64,000 nt of DNA from Mucilaginibacter tolerans (GTDB taxonomy: Bacteria > Bacteroidota > Bacteroidia > Sphingobacteriales > Sphingobacteriaceae). The stretch covers positions 62,001-126,000 of the forward strand of contig NZ_JAUMKB010000014.1 of the NCBI RefSeq assembly GCF_030519375.1, given 5' to 3'. Position 1 is the first letter of the stretch, and the number at the start of each line of letters is the position of its first letter. The notes below the pieces were generated by a model, which worked only from the letters and a program-made list of their open reading frames with translations, searched no databases and had not been told where the DNA came from. This document shows, piece by piece, positions 27,480-35,850 of this stretch. A program made the translations under genes and the position numbers.

Positions 27480-27947
27480 ATGTTACAGTATATAAATGAT
27501 CTACCGGATCATGTTGTTGGCATACTTGCCACAGGAGAAGTTAACAAAGATGACTATGAACGGGTACTGATCCCGCATATGGAAGAGTTAGTAAAGCGTC
27601 AGGGAGAGATCAACTATTTATTGGTGTTGGAGACTGACGTGCAGAATTTCAGCACAGCTGCCTGGTGGGAAGATTTTAAGCTTGGGCTGAAAAATTTTAC
27701 TAAATGGAAAAGGGTGGCTATCGTTACCGACCAAAAGGGCGTTGAATGGTTCAGCGATGTATTCAGACATTTTATTCCCGGTAATTCGCGGGGGTATAAA
27801 CTTATAGAACTACCTGAAGCGATTGCATGGATATCTGAAAGGCATGAAGACGATTTCGAAGAAACGATCTCCGTAAGTGATGTATTAGAAGAAATTAAAT
27901 CGCGGTCATCAAACAAAGGGCAAGGCCCTGCAGGCGAAAACCTTTAA
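27480..27947 (+). CDS. SpoIIAA-like STAS protein
   Basis: A 155-residue protein resembling the SpoIIAA-like (DUF3478-type) STAS proteins. It opens MLQYINDLPDHVVGILATGEV, continues KDDYERVLIPHMEELVKRQG and has the WWEDFKLGLKNFTKWKRVAIVTDQKG segment of the family. Members are small cytoplasmic proteins, some binding lipids or acting as regulators; no partner is nearby. The ATG at 27480 was chosen because the frame from 27363 would overlap the divergent queG start. Confidence 0.83.
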   Translation: MLQYINDLPDHVVGILATGEVNKDDYERVLIPHMEELVKRQGEINYLLVLETDVQNFSTAAWWEDFKLGLKNFTKWKRVAIVTDQKGVEWFSDVFRHFIPGNSRGYKLIELPEAIAWISERHEDDFEETISVSDVLEEIKSRSSNKGQGPAGENL

Positions 27948-27958
27948 AGATTAATTTT

Positions 27959-28198
27959 ATGGAAAATGCAGCGATGAATAGTCCAAAAGATGAACAAATC
28001 CTGAATAAGGATGACTCGATAACCAATAAGGACGGGGATAATTATTTAGAGAAGGGTGAGCAGTCAACCGATCAGAATAAACCGGATCAGAAGCAGGTGC
28101 CTACTGGTACCCATGATAATGATAATAGGGAACCTGTACCTTCGACAGAAGAAAAACCTTCTAAAAAAGATCCCGAAACCAGAAAATATGTACTGTAA
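27959..28198 (+). CDS. small hydrophilic protein, unknown function
   Basis: A 79-residue, highly charged, probably disordered protein (KDDSITNKDGDNYLEKGEQS, KPSKKDPETRKYVL) without signal peptide or Cys. It starts 11 bases after the STAS gene and is probably in the same transcript. Composition gives no function. It converges on the SnoaL-like gene 2 bases away. Confidence 0.5.
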   Translation: MENAAMNSPKDEQILNKDDSITNKDGDNYLEKGEQSTDQNKPDQKQVPTGTHDNDNREPVPSTEEKPSKKDPETRKYVL

Positions 28199-28200
28199 GA

Positions 28201-28683
28201 TCAGCGCTGATCAAAGAAGCCAACCTGGCGTAAATACGCTACCTGATCAAAATAGTTGGTCTCCTTTATTATCTTGTTGTTTTTGATCACAAAGATGGCA
28301 CAACATTGAAGCGTATATTTTTTGCCTTCCATATAAGCAGGCTCACCATTTTCTGGCTTGGCCATGGTGCCACCCCATGAGTATTGAACAATAATATTGT
28401 CGCCTGACTTTATGGTATTGGTGACAGTATAAGTAAGATCGGGTGTCGTTTTGTAATAACGGCTATAAACCTCGGTAATTCCTGCCGGACCGATTTTAGC
28501 GCCTTGCCAGTTGGGCGAAAATATCTCGGCATCGTCAGTATATTCAGAGGCTAATGCCTGTATATTATGACTGTTCAAAAGCTTGAAATGCTCACTAATC
28601 AGATCTGTTGTTTGCGCTTGTACAAACTGGCTCAAAAACATCAGAATAAGGATTGTTTTGTAATAAGATAATTGCCGGATCAT
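28201..28683 (-). CDS. secreted SnoaL-like (NTF2-fold) protein
   Basis: A 160-residue protein with signal peptide ending FVQAQ (about residue 23). The mature part has the SnoaL/NTF2-like pattern: ISEHFKLLNSHNIQALASEY, DDAEIFSPNW, a central GPAGITEVYSRYY helix, and long C-terminal strands (IIVQYSWGGT, CAIFVIKNNKIIKE). Polyketide-cyclase-like members have no fixed function when secreted. Single gene. Confidence 0.75.
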   Translation of the reverse strand: MIRQLSYYKTILILMFLSQFVQAQTTDLISEHFKLLNSHNIQALASEYTDDAEIFSPNWQGAKIGPAGITEVYSRYYKTTPDLTYTVTNTIKSGDNIIVQYSWGGTMAKPENGEPAYMEGKKYTLQCCAIFVIKNNKIIKETNYFDQVAYLRQVGFFDQR

Positions 28684-28863
28684 GCTTGAATATACACATA
28701 ATCAGGTAATTATGAAATTTAATTTTAAAAATCACCCCAAAAGGGTTAATAGAAAATACTTGTTTTAGAGCCATTAAGTGTCGTAAAAACACCCCGATTT
28801 TGTCAGTTTTATGGCTTCATTTTCAGTACATAATTGAGGACATTTGAAGTATAACAAATCACT

Positions 28864-29247
28864 ATGGATACCATCGAAATAAAAGAAGATTGCAAAATAA
28901 TTATTGCCAAAAATGCCATGCTGAATAACTCTGATTTTTTTGATGTGGCGATGGCTAATGTTAAAATTGTGAACGCCAACCTAAGCGACCTGGAGATTGA
29001 AGGCGCACAATTAGGAGGCGCTTACATTCATAACATCGGTATGCCGCCGAAAGATCACCCGATGTATGATCGGGAAGCGAGGCAACGCCCGTTACGTTTT
29101 GAAGACTGTGACCTGCATGGAAGCACACTGGCCAATTGCGATCTGAGTGACGTTGAGCTGACTAATTGTAATATAAAAGGGCTAAAAATAAACGGTATAC
29201 TGATTGAAGAACTGATCAATCAGTATACTGTCGGAAGGTCTTCTTAG
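28864..29247 (+). CDS. pentapeptide-repeat-like protein
   Basis: A 127-residue protein made of A/N-(L/D)-x-x pentapeptide-type units: NAMLNNSDFFDVAMANVKIV, NANLSDLEIEGAQLGGAYI, and DCDLHGSTLANCDLSDVELT. Repeats are interrupted by a loop (MPPKDHPMYDREARQRPLRF). Right-handed quadrilateral beta-helix fold expected; function unknown. The stop overlaps the deacetylase stop by 4 bases (convergent). Confidence 0.78.
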   Translation: MDTIEIKEDCKIIIAKNAMLNNSDFFDVAMANVKIVNANLSDLEIEGAQLGGAYIHNIGMPPKDHPMYDREARQRPLRFEDCDLHGSTLANCDLSDVELTNCNIKGLKINGILIEELINQYTVGRSS

Positions 29248-30062
29248 AAGCTATGCTCGATGCTGTTAAGCAGGGCCTTGTCTGACCAGTATCCGCTGTC
29301 TAATATTCTGCGCACGGTCATCAATGGATCGTTGGCATCACGCTTTTCCGCTAATTGAAATGCCAGTTTAAAACCGCGTTTATGTAGCTGAGGCAGGTTC
29401 GCCTCGTTCCATACACCAAACGGGAAAGCAAAATATTTTACAGGTTTTCCGGTAATTTCTTCAAGCTTTTTGGTCGGTTTATCCAATTGGGTCTCCCAAT
29501 CTTTTGCAGTCGATAATTTTTTAAAGTTGCTGTGGTTCCAGGTGTGGCTGGCAATGACGTTGCCTTCATCAGAAAGTTGCTTGATCTGTTCAGAGCTCAT
29601 ATAATGCTTTACTTTGCCAATCGATACCGTCATGATAAAGAATACACCCTTAAAACCATATTTCTTCATTTCGGGGCGGGCTATATCAAACTGATCCTTA
29701 TCGGTATCATCGAAGGTGAGCATGATGGGTTTGCTCGGCAGCGGCGTGCCCTTGGTGAGATAATCATACAATTGATCGGGCAGAATGGTATGATAACCCT
29801 GGTCGGCGAGCAATTTCATATGTGACTTAAAAGCCGCAGGTGGAATAATGTAATCTTTTGATACTTTAGAGTCCGTGGGTTTCCAGTCGCGTATCTGGTG
29901 ATAACACAAGATAGGCACCTGTTTACGACCCATAATAGCTGCATTATTTTGAGGCATCACTACAAAAGGTAGTGACGATGTTGGATTTTCTGTTGGTTTA
30001 GCCTGACAGGTAATTGTTGCAAATAGGCCAAGCACAGCAAGAGCAGATGTAAATTTTGACAT
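29244..30062 (-). CDS. polysaccharide deacetylase-family lipoprotein (NodB fold)
   Basis: Carbohydrate esterase 4 type, probably removing N- or O-acetyl groups from cell-wall or extracellular polysaccharide. The ATG at 30062 gives a lipoprotein signal (MSKFTSALAVLGLFATITC). Motifs: LTFDDTDKDQF with the catalytic and metal-binding DD, and VIASHTWNHSNF with the two metal His. The tail includes the FAFPFGVWNE motif. The family's usual TFDDG is here TFDDT. 272 residues. An inverted repeat lies upstream (30079-30121). Confidence 0.88.
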   Translation of the reverse strand: MSKFTSALAVLGLFATITCQAKPTENPTSSLPFVVMPQNNAAIMGRKQVPILCYHQIRDWKPTDSKVSKDYIIPPAAFKSHMKLLADQGYHTILPDQLYDYLTKGTPLPSKPIMLTFDDTDKDQFDIARPEMKKYGFKGVFFIMTVSIGKVKHYMSSEQIKQLSDEGNVIASHTWNHSNFKKLSTAKDWETQLDKPTKKLEEITGKPVKYFAFPFGVWNEANLPQLHKRGFKLAFQLAEKRDANDPLMTVRRILDSGYWSDKALLNSIEHSF

Positions 30063-30078
30063 AAGAGGTGAATGTTTA

Positions 30079-30121
30079 TTAACGGCGAAATTAAAATAAA
30101 ATAAGGTTACCCCGCCGTTAA
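30079..30121. repeat. inverted repeat TTAACGGCG / CGCCGTTAA
   Basis: Perfect 9-bp arms at 30079-30087 and 30113-30121 between the oxidoreductase stop and the deacetylase start. It could be a weak terminator or an operator; no U tract follows on either strand. Confidence 0.4.
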
Positions 30122-30144
30122 ATGTTAACAATATCCGGTACTGT

Positions 30145-31221
30145 TTATAAAACTATCCGCTTTCCTTCCTTTATCGATCTTTTGGCCGCATCCAATATCT
30201 TCATTACCACCATATTATATTTTAATGACGACTGGTCATCAGTTTTTATTTCACCTTTCAGGTTTGCGGCCAGGTAGATCAGAGGATCGTTGATGGGCGG
30301 GGGCAGTGAGGTAACAGTCTTCGCGCCTTTCTTGTTTTCGCGCATGCGGCTGTTAATTTCGGTACCGTTAAAAGCATGATAATAGCCACGTTCGCCAAAT
30401 ACTTCCAGGTCTTTAATAGAGAATGGCCAGTTCCAGGATGCTTCTATTTGCCCGGTAGCACCCGGATATTCAACCAGTATGGTTGCATCATCTTCCACTT
30501 TGGGATAAACTTTTGGTTTGTAATGTCTTGCAATGGCCGTAATAGCGATAGGTTGTTGCCCGTGCATAAACCAGGTCATCAGGTCGGCGCCATAGCAACC
30601 GAAGTCGTTTAATGCACCCGCACCATTTAATACCGGATCAGTGAGCCATGCTAAAAATTCTTTGCTGCATCCAATCTCTTTAGGCCCCTGGTGACCGTCG
30701 TGTACCACCATTTTTTTAATCGATCCGATACTATCGCTATTTACAGAAGTATATACATCGTTATACGATGGGTACCAGGTTGTTTCATAATTGGTCAATA
30801 CTTTGATATGGTATTTGTCAGCCAATTCCTCAATACGTTTAGCTTGATCTAAAGTGGCTGCTAACGGCTTCTCCACCATTACAGGGATGCCGAGAGGGGC
30901 GCATACCTCTACAACGTCTACGTGATTCCCAACGGCATTATAGCCTAACACGGCATCAGGCTTTTTGCCTTTTAGCATGGTTTTCAGATCGGTATAAAAT
31001 ACGGCATCGGGCAGGTTGAATTGCTTGCCGTATTTTTTCCATAGCTCCTGGTTTGGTTCGGCAATGCCGATAATGTCTACCTGGCCGTTTTTATAAGCAT
31101 TTAGGATATTGTAAATATGGTCGTGGTTAAGGCCGGCTACGCATACTTTAAGCTTTTGGGCTGATGCACTAGCAAAAGCGCTAAATAGTAGAGCAATAGT
31201 CAGGAGTATTTTATTTTTCAT
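30145..31221 (-). CDS. secreted Gfo/Idh/MocA family oxidoreductase
   Basis: NAD(P)-linked sugar oxidoreductase, or a glycoside-oxidising relative, exported by a signal peptide (MKNKILLTIALLFSAFASASAQ). The Rossmann part starts LKVCVAGLNHDHIYNILNAY. The catalytic E-K-P of the family is in VPVMVEKPLA-like IPVMVEKPLAATLDQAKRIE. The C-terminal domain has WLTDPVLNGAGALNDFGCYGADL. The GxNHDH variant of the glycine motif and the signal peptide are typical of exported members. 358 residues. It is followed by the deacetylase, 82 bases on. Confidence 0.85.
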   Translation of the reverse strand: MKNKILLTIALLFSAFASASAQKLKVCVAGLNHDHIYNILNAYKNGQVDIIGIAEPNQELWKKYGKQFNLPDAVFYTDLKTMLKGKKPDAVLGYNAVGNHVDVVEVCAPLGIPVMVEKPLAATLDQAKRIEELADKYHIKVLTNYETTWYPSYNDVYTSVNSDSIGSIKKMVVHDGHQGPKEIGCSKEFLAWLTDPVLNGAGALNDFGCYGADLMTWFMHGQQPIAITAIARHYKPKVYPKVEDDATILVEYPGATGQIEASWNWPFSIKDLEVFGERGYYHAFNGTEINSRMRENKKGAKTVTSLPPPINDPLIYLAANLKGEIKTDDQSSLKYNMVVMKILDAAKRSIKEGKRIVL

Positions 31222-31293
31222 GGTACGTAAATGAACACGACAAAAGAAATAAGATTTTCAAACTATCAGGAGATGTAACAGAAAAATAACAGT

Positions 31294-32316
31294 TTAAAAT
31301 AAAGTCGGGTTACCGCCAGTACGTGGCTTGCCCAAATGTTTGTAAGCATTGTCTGTTGCCTCGCGACCGCGTGCTGTGCGCATCAAGAAACCTTCCTGAA
31401 TCAGGAATGGCTCATATACCTCTTCAATTGTCCCTTCATCTTCACCCACGGCAGTTGCGATGGTTTTTAAACCGACGGGACCGCCTTTAAACTTATCGAT
31501 AATGGTGAGCAGTATCCTGTTATCCATTTCGTCCAATCCATGCTGATCGACATTCAACGCATTAAGCGCATAATTAGCTATATCGGTATCAATGTTGCCA
31601 TTGCCTTTTATCTGGGCAAAATCCCGTGTGCGACGGAGTAAAGCATTGGCAATACGAGGGGTGCCGCGACTACGTCGGGCAATCTCATACGCACCTTCCT
31701 CGCTGATCGGTGTTTTTAGTATTTCTGCTGATCTTAAAACTATGGTAGTCAAAAGTTTAGCATCGTAATACTCAAGTCTTGAATTAATTCCGAAACGGGC
31801 ACGTAAAGGGGCAGTAAGTAAGCCTGAACGGGTAGTTGCACCTACCAAAGTGAACGGATTTAATGATAACTGCACTGAACGGGCGTTAGGGCCTGTCTCC
31901 AGCATGATATCGATCTTAAAGTCCTCCATTGCTGAATACAGGTATTCTTCAACCAAGGGGCTTAAGCGGTGAATCTCATCGATAAAAAGAATATCGCCAG
32001 CTTCAAGATTGGTGAGCAGACCGGCAAGGTCACCTGGTTTATCCAATACCGGCCCTGATGTAATCTTGATGTTTACGCCCATCTCATTGGCGATGATGTA
32101 CGAGAGGGTGGTTTTACCCAATCCCGGGGGACCGTGCAATAAAACATGATCAAGCGCTTCGCCACGCTGGCGTGCAGCCTGAACAAATACTTTTAAGTTG
32201 GCTAATATTTTATGCTGACCGGTAAAATCCTCAAATGCCTGCGGGCGCAATACTTTTTCAATATCTCTTTCGGCAGGAGAGAGGCGTTCGCGGTCAGGGT
32301 CAAGATGCTCGTTCAT
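31294..32316 (-). CDS. ruvB: Holliday junction branch migration ATPase RuvB
   Basis: Hexameric motor that drives branch migration with RuvA. The ATG at 32316 gives MNEHLDPDRERLSPAERDIE, the conserved N-terminus; a start at 32334 adds six non-conserved residues. Walker A is LLHGPPGLGKTTLSY, Walker B DILFIDEIHRLSP, followed by the sensor ATTRSGLLTAPLRARFG. The C-terminal winged helix ends EGFLMRTARGREATDNAYKH. 340 residues. Neither ruvA nor ruvC is next to it. Confidence 0.97.
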   Translation of the reverse strand: MNEHLDPDRERLSPAERDIEKVLRPQAFEDFTGQHKILANLKVFVQAARQRGEALDHVLLHGPPGLGKTTLSYIIANEMGVNIKITSGPVLDKPGDLAGLLTNLEAGDILFIDEIHRLSPLVEEYLYSAMEDFKIDIMLETGPNARSVQLSLNPFTLVGATTRSGLLTAPLRARFGINSRLEYYDAKLLTTIVLRSAEILKTPISEEGAYEIARRSRGTPRIANALLRRTRDFAQIKGNGNIDTDIANYALNALNVDQHGLDEMDNRILLTIIDKFKGGPVGLKTIATAVGEDEGTIEEVYEPFLIQEGFLMRTARGREATDNAYKHLGKPRTGGNPTLF

Positions 32317-32337
32317 TGCCAACGAAATTAGCATTTA

Positions 32338-32417
32338 ATTTCGAATTTGGGATTTCGAATTTGAAGTGAGGATCAGAAAAATAAATTTGAAATTGAACGT
32401 TCGAAATTCGAAATCAA
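32338..32417. repeat. TTCGAA-rich imperfect inverted repeat
   Basis: ATTTCGAATTTGGGATTTCG is at 32338-32357 and, in reverse sense, TTCGAAATTCGAAATCAA at 32400-32417. Similar short units follow the pterin dehydratase gene (16793-16905). It fills the gap between ruvB and the glycosyltransferase. Confidence 0.5.
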
Positions 32418-33149
32418 TCATCCTTCCGGATATTTCCTGAAAATACTATTGATTTTCATCTGGATCACACCGAAAATGGCTTCGCGAAATATTTTGGTTG
32501 ACATTTTTGAGGTGCCTTCGGTGCGGTCGGTAAATATGATAGGTACTTCAACTACTTTGAAACCATGTTTGATGGCGGTGTATTTCATTTCGATCTGGAA
32601 GGCGTAGCCTACAAACTTTATCTTATCCAGCTGCAATGTTTCCAATACGCGGCGCTTATAGCACATAAAACCGGCAGTTGAATCCTGTATATCAATGCCG
32701 GTAATAAAACGGACATATACGGATGCAAAATAGCTCATCAACACACGGCTCATGGGCCAGTTAACGACGTTAACGCCCTTAATATAACGGGATCCTATAG
32801 CGGCATCTGCACCATCGATACAAGCCTGGCGTAGCCTAAGTAAGTCATCGGGATTGTGCGAAAAGTCAGCATCCATCTCGAATATAAAATCGTACTGATG
32901 TGCCAGAGCCCACCTGAAACCGTGAATATAAGCGGTGCCCAAGCCCTGTTTACCAGCACGTTCTTCGATAAAGAGCCGCTCGGGGTATTCTTTTTGCAAT
33001 TGCTTGACGATCAGCGGCGTGCCGTCAGGTGAGCCATCGTCAATGACCAAAACATGGAAATCATGAGGCAAAGAAAATACTTTTCGGATGATCCGTTCGA
33101 TATTTTCTATTTCGTTATAGGTTGGTATAATAACAATGCTATCAGGCAC
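32418..33149 (-). CDS. polyprenol phosphate mannosyltransferase-like GT2
   Basis: Cytoplasmic-face glycosyltransferase of family 2, resembling dolichol-phosphate mannose synthase; probably makes a polyprenyl-phosphate sugar for cell-surface glycosylation. It starts SIVIIPTYNEIENIERIIRK. The nucleotide-binding motif is VLVIDDGSPDGT, and the catalytic-site segment is FEMDADFSHNPDDL. The C-terminal SRVLMSYFASVYVRFITGID and STAGFMCYKRRVLE are typical. At 243 residues it has no C-terminal membrane helices. A -7 box lies at 33185. Confidence 0.88.
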   Translation of the reverse strand: MPDSIVIIPTYNEIENIERIIRKVFSLPHDFHVLVIDDGSPDGTPLIVKQLQKEYPERLFIEERAGKQGLGTAYIHGFRWALAHQYDFIFEMDADFSHNPDDLLRLRQACIDGADAAIGSRYIKGVNVVNWPMSRVLMSYFASVYVRFITGIDIQDSTAGFMCYKRRVLETLQLDKIKFVGYAFQIEMKYTAIKHGFKVVEVPIIFTDRTEGTSKMSTKIFREAIFGVIQMKINSIFRKYPEG

Positions 33150-33184
33150 AGTCGGATATTAAGTTAATCTAAGATTTAAGCAGG

Positions 33185-33192
33185 CAAAGGTA
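33185..33192 (-). promoter_or_regulatory. -7 promoter box TACCTTTG
   Basis: Minus-strand match to TAnnTTTG, 35 bases upstream of the GT2 ATG. A TTTC at about 18 bases further upstream could serve as a weak -33 element. Confidence 0.45.
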
Positions 33193-33243
33193 ATCTATTA
33201 ATTAATTGCTTGAAAATGGTGACAAGAAAATCGTGATAAAATG

Positions 33244-34746
33244 TTACAAATTGTTTGTGTCGGCAATCACCTGGTTTTGCATAACAGGTTCATCTTCCGG
33301 ATTTTCGATATAATTATGCTCTTTCAATCGTGGAGCGACAAACATAAATACTACTATGAAAGCCATAATGAAGGAAACAAAAAACCATTCGTAATTTGCG
33401 CCCTTAAGGTGAACTGTCCACCATCCACCCTTTGCGATAAAGCCGTTTACCAATGCAGTAATTAAGTTGCCGGCCGAAACGACCAGAAACCATATCCCAG
33501 TCATGGTACTTTTCATTGATTTTGGAGAGTGAGTGTATGCGTACTCCAAGCCAGTGATGGAGACCAGCACCTCGGCTGCCGATAGCAGTACGTAGGCTAA
33601 TACCTGCCACCATATAGAAGGTGAGCCACCTGCATCTAAATTAGTATGTATTAAACCAATTACCACAAAGGATAAAGCTGTAAGTACCAGACCGAAGCCT
33701 AACCGCCGCAACGGCGTGGTTTTAAGTCCGCGTTTGTCAAGTGCCGGGTATATCCAGTAATTGAATAATGGTATAAATAATAATAAAAATACGGTATTAA
33801 CAGTAGACACCTGGCCAGCCAGAACCGTGAAGCTTGTAAAGCCAAGATTTATTGTACGATTCATTTTGTCGGCATAAAGCACCCATTCCGAAAGACATTG
33901 ATCCCAAACAGCCCAAAATGCCAGTGCGAAGAAGAATACGGCCATTACACGATAGACCGCCTTTATACCCTCGACTTTTTCAGGATCATATTCACCCTTG
34001 GCGACATCCAAAACTGATTGCCCCGGTTTTTTTTGGCCCCAGTGTGTTAAAGCGTAAAATGTTATAAATACCAGATTATTCCTGTTCACACCGGCAGGTG
34101 GAACTTTTACATATTTATTGCGCCCGGAGAAGAAAATAACGGTAGCAAGAGCCATTAATATCCCTGGGACGCCGAACGCCCATTTTGGGCCAAAATTTTT
34201 ATATGTCCACGGAATTAAAATAGTGGAAAACATGGAACCTGAATTGATGGCAAAATAGAACCATCCATATACTTTTGATAATAAGTCCTGGTTTGTTGCA
34301 TCAAATTGGTCGCCTACGTTGGCTGATACACAAGATTTGATACCACCAGCACCTATAGCCACTACAATTACTCCAAAAGTAAACCCATCCAGATTGGTAT
34401 CAAATATTGATAACAGCAAATGCCCTAAACAGTATACAATGGAAATATATAAAATTAGTTTGTATTTGCCTGTAAACCAGTCAGCAACCAAACCACCCAC
34501 AAAAGGCAGTGCATAGGCCAGCATTACGAAATAATGATTTAAAGAGTTAGCCCTTGCATCAGCAACAGTAGATAATGACGGGTTGTGGGTAGGGTTAAAA
34601 AATTGATTTACCAAAAATAGCGTCAATATGGAACGCATTCCATAAAAACTGAAGCGTTCTGCAGCTTCGTTACCGATAATAAAGGGCACACTTTTGGGAA
34701 ATCTTGATTTTTTAGCTACAGGAGCCTCTGCCAGATTTTGAGTCAT
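33244..34746 (-). CDS. POT/PTR family di-/tripeptide proton symporter
   Basis: Imports small peptides with protons. The helix 1 signature GNEAAERFSFYGMRSIL contains the E-x-x-E-R-F motif. About 14 hydrophobic segments are visible over 500 residues. The PTR motif region GGLVADWFTGKYKLILYISI follows helix 2-3, and the late segment EVLVSITGLEYAYTHSPKSM is the second PTR signature. It stands alone. The specificity (di- or tripeptides versus other nitrogen compounds) is not readable. Confidence 0.93.
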   Translation of the reverse strand: MTQNLAEAPVAKKSRFPKSVPFIIGNEAAERFSFYGMRSILTLFLVNQFFNPTHNPSLSTVADARANSLNHYFVMLAYALPFVGGLVADWFTGKYKLILYISIVYCLGHLLLSIFDTNLDGFTFGVIVVAIGAGGIKSCVSANVGDQFDATNQDLLSKVYGWFYFAINSGSMFSTILIPWTYKNFGPKWAFGVPGILMALATVIFFSGRNKYVKVPPAGVNRNNLVFITFYALTHWGQKKPGQSVLDVAKGEYDPEKVEGIKAVYRVMAVFFFALAFWAVWDQCLSEWVLYADKMNRTINLGFTSFTVLAGQVSTVNTVFLLLFIPLFNYWIYPALDKRGLKTTPLRRLGFGLVLTALSFVVIGLIHTNLDAGGSPSIWWQVLAYVLLSAAEVLVSITGLEYAYTHSPKSMKSTMTGIWFLVVSAGNLITALVNGFIAKGGWWTVHLKGANYEWFFVSFIMAFIVVFMFVAPRLKEHNYIENPEDEPVMQNQVIADTNNL

Positions 34747-34856
34747 GTTAATTTATTGAAAATTGGGCTAAAATAGTATAATTCCTTTAAATCAAAATTT
34801 TATATCGGTACTATTCCAGTGAAGATAATAATTATTTGGCTGATTATGTTATAAGT

Positions 34857-34920
34857 TGATTAGGTTGGATTGAGTTAACCGGTGCAAGAATGAACTCGAT
34901 CAACATACTCAACCATTCAC
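34857..34920. repeat. intergenic repeat, copy 1 (GATTGAGTTAACC ... GAACTCGATCAAC)
   Basis: GGTTGGATTGAGTTAACC-like arm at 34863-34880 and an inverted, degenerate arm GAACTCGATCAACATACTCA at 34892-34911. It is related to repeats at 37103-37206 and 39341-39379. Confidence 0.5.
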
Positions 34921-34921
34921 C

Positions 34922-35842
34922 TCAGTTACCAGGCACTGCGGTAGAGCGGTCAATTTCCGCTTGTTTCTTGGGGTCTATATAATTGTTATCCTGATTGCTC
35001 GGAGCGTTTCTCATGTCTACATTGTCGACGTATATCCAGTGCCCGTCTTTAAAACGATAGCCGTTGTAGCTTAGGTCGGGGCCATACAATTCATATTTAC
35101 CTGCCTGTTTTTTGTCAGGTGGCGCCAGGTTATCAAATACGATCAGGTGCTGATTCTCATCATAGTTTAGTAGCATAGAGGTTTGCCTTGCATATTCAAA
35201 CACCACTCTTTTACGCGTTTTGCCATTGCCGATAAATACGGGCATACCAAGCATCGGTTTACCTTCTCTGTTAAATGAAAGTACTTCGATTACTTTTTTA
35301 GTTGATTTTACTGTATTACCTTTCCATCCTAATAAGACATAGTAAGGATTTTGACCTGAATATACCGGAATGATCTTATAATATTGTGCACCAAACCACT
35401 GACTATTACTGGTTACGGTATCTTCTGCATTTTTAATATAAGGCGAGTTATCTGTTAATGGATACATCTTTAAGTTCTCGCCGGTATTCATTTGTATGGT
35501 GCCGTAAAAACGGTAACTGCCATCATCAAAAGCTACATGCCATGAAATGATACGATATCGGTTATCAGGAGAATTAAGAATGCTTACAGCCTTTACAGAA
35601 TCAAATGGAAAATTAAAGGAATGAGGGATCTTAAGCGCCTGTACCAGGGTTTGTATAAATTGCGTATTGGCATTCATGCGCTCCATTTCGGTGTCATTAT
35701 TAATAAACTGTTTACCGAGATGGGCCAGGCTATCCTGGAATACCATCAATTGCTTTGTATTGCCGCTATCGTCGGAATGCTGCGCAAAAACACATAGCGG
35801 CAAGGTTGCCGCTATTAAACACACTATCAGTATTTTCTTCAT
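34922..35842 (-). CDS. secreted protein of unknown function
   Basis: A 306-residue protein with signal peptide MKKILIVCLIAATLPLCVFAQ. The mature part has an N-terminal helix (KQLMVFQDSLAHLGKQFINN), then repeated beta strands with Tyr/Trp: YRIISWHVAFDDGSYRFYG, YYKIIPVYSGQNPYYVLLGW and YNGYRFKDGHWIYVD. No catalytic motif is seen. It lies 8 bases after the thiolase on the same strand, but operon membership with an enzyme of lipid metabolism may be incidental. Confidence 0.6.
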   Translation of the reverse strand: MKKILIVCLIAATLPLCVFAQHSDDSGNTKQLMVFQDSLAHLGKQFINNDTEMERMNANTQFIQTLVQALKIPHSFNFPFDSVKAVSILNSPDNRYRIISWHVAFDDGSYRFYGTIQMNTGENLKMYPLTDNSPYIKNAEDTVTSNSQWFGAQYYKIIPVYSGQNPYYVLLGWKGNTVKSTKKVIEVLSFNREGKPMLGMPVFIGNGKTRKRVVFEYARQTSMLLNYDENQHLIVFDNLAPPDKKQAGKYELYGPDLSYNGYRFKDGHWIYVDNVDMRNAPSNQDNNYIDPKKQAEIDRSTAVPGN

Positions 35843-35850
35843 TATTTCTA

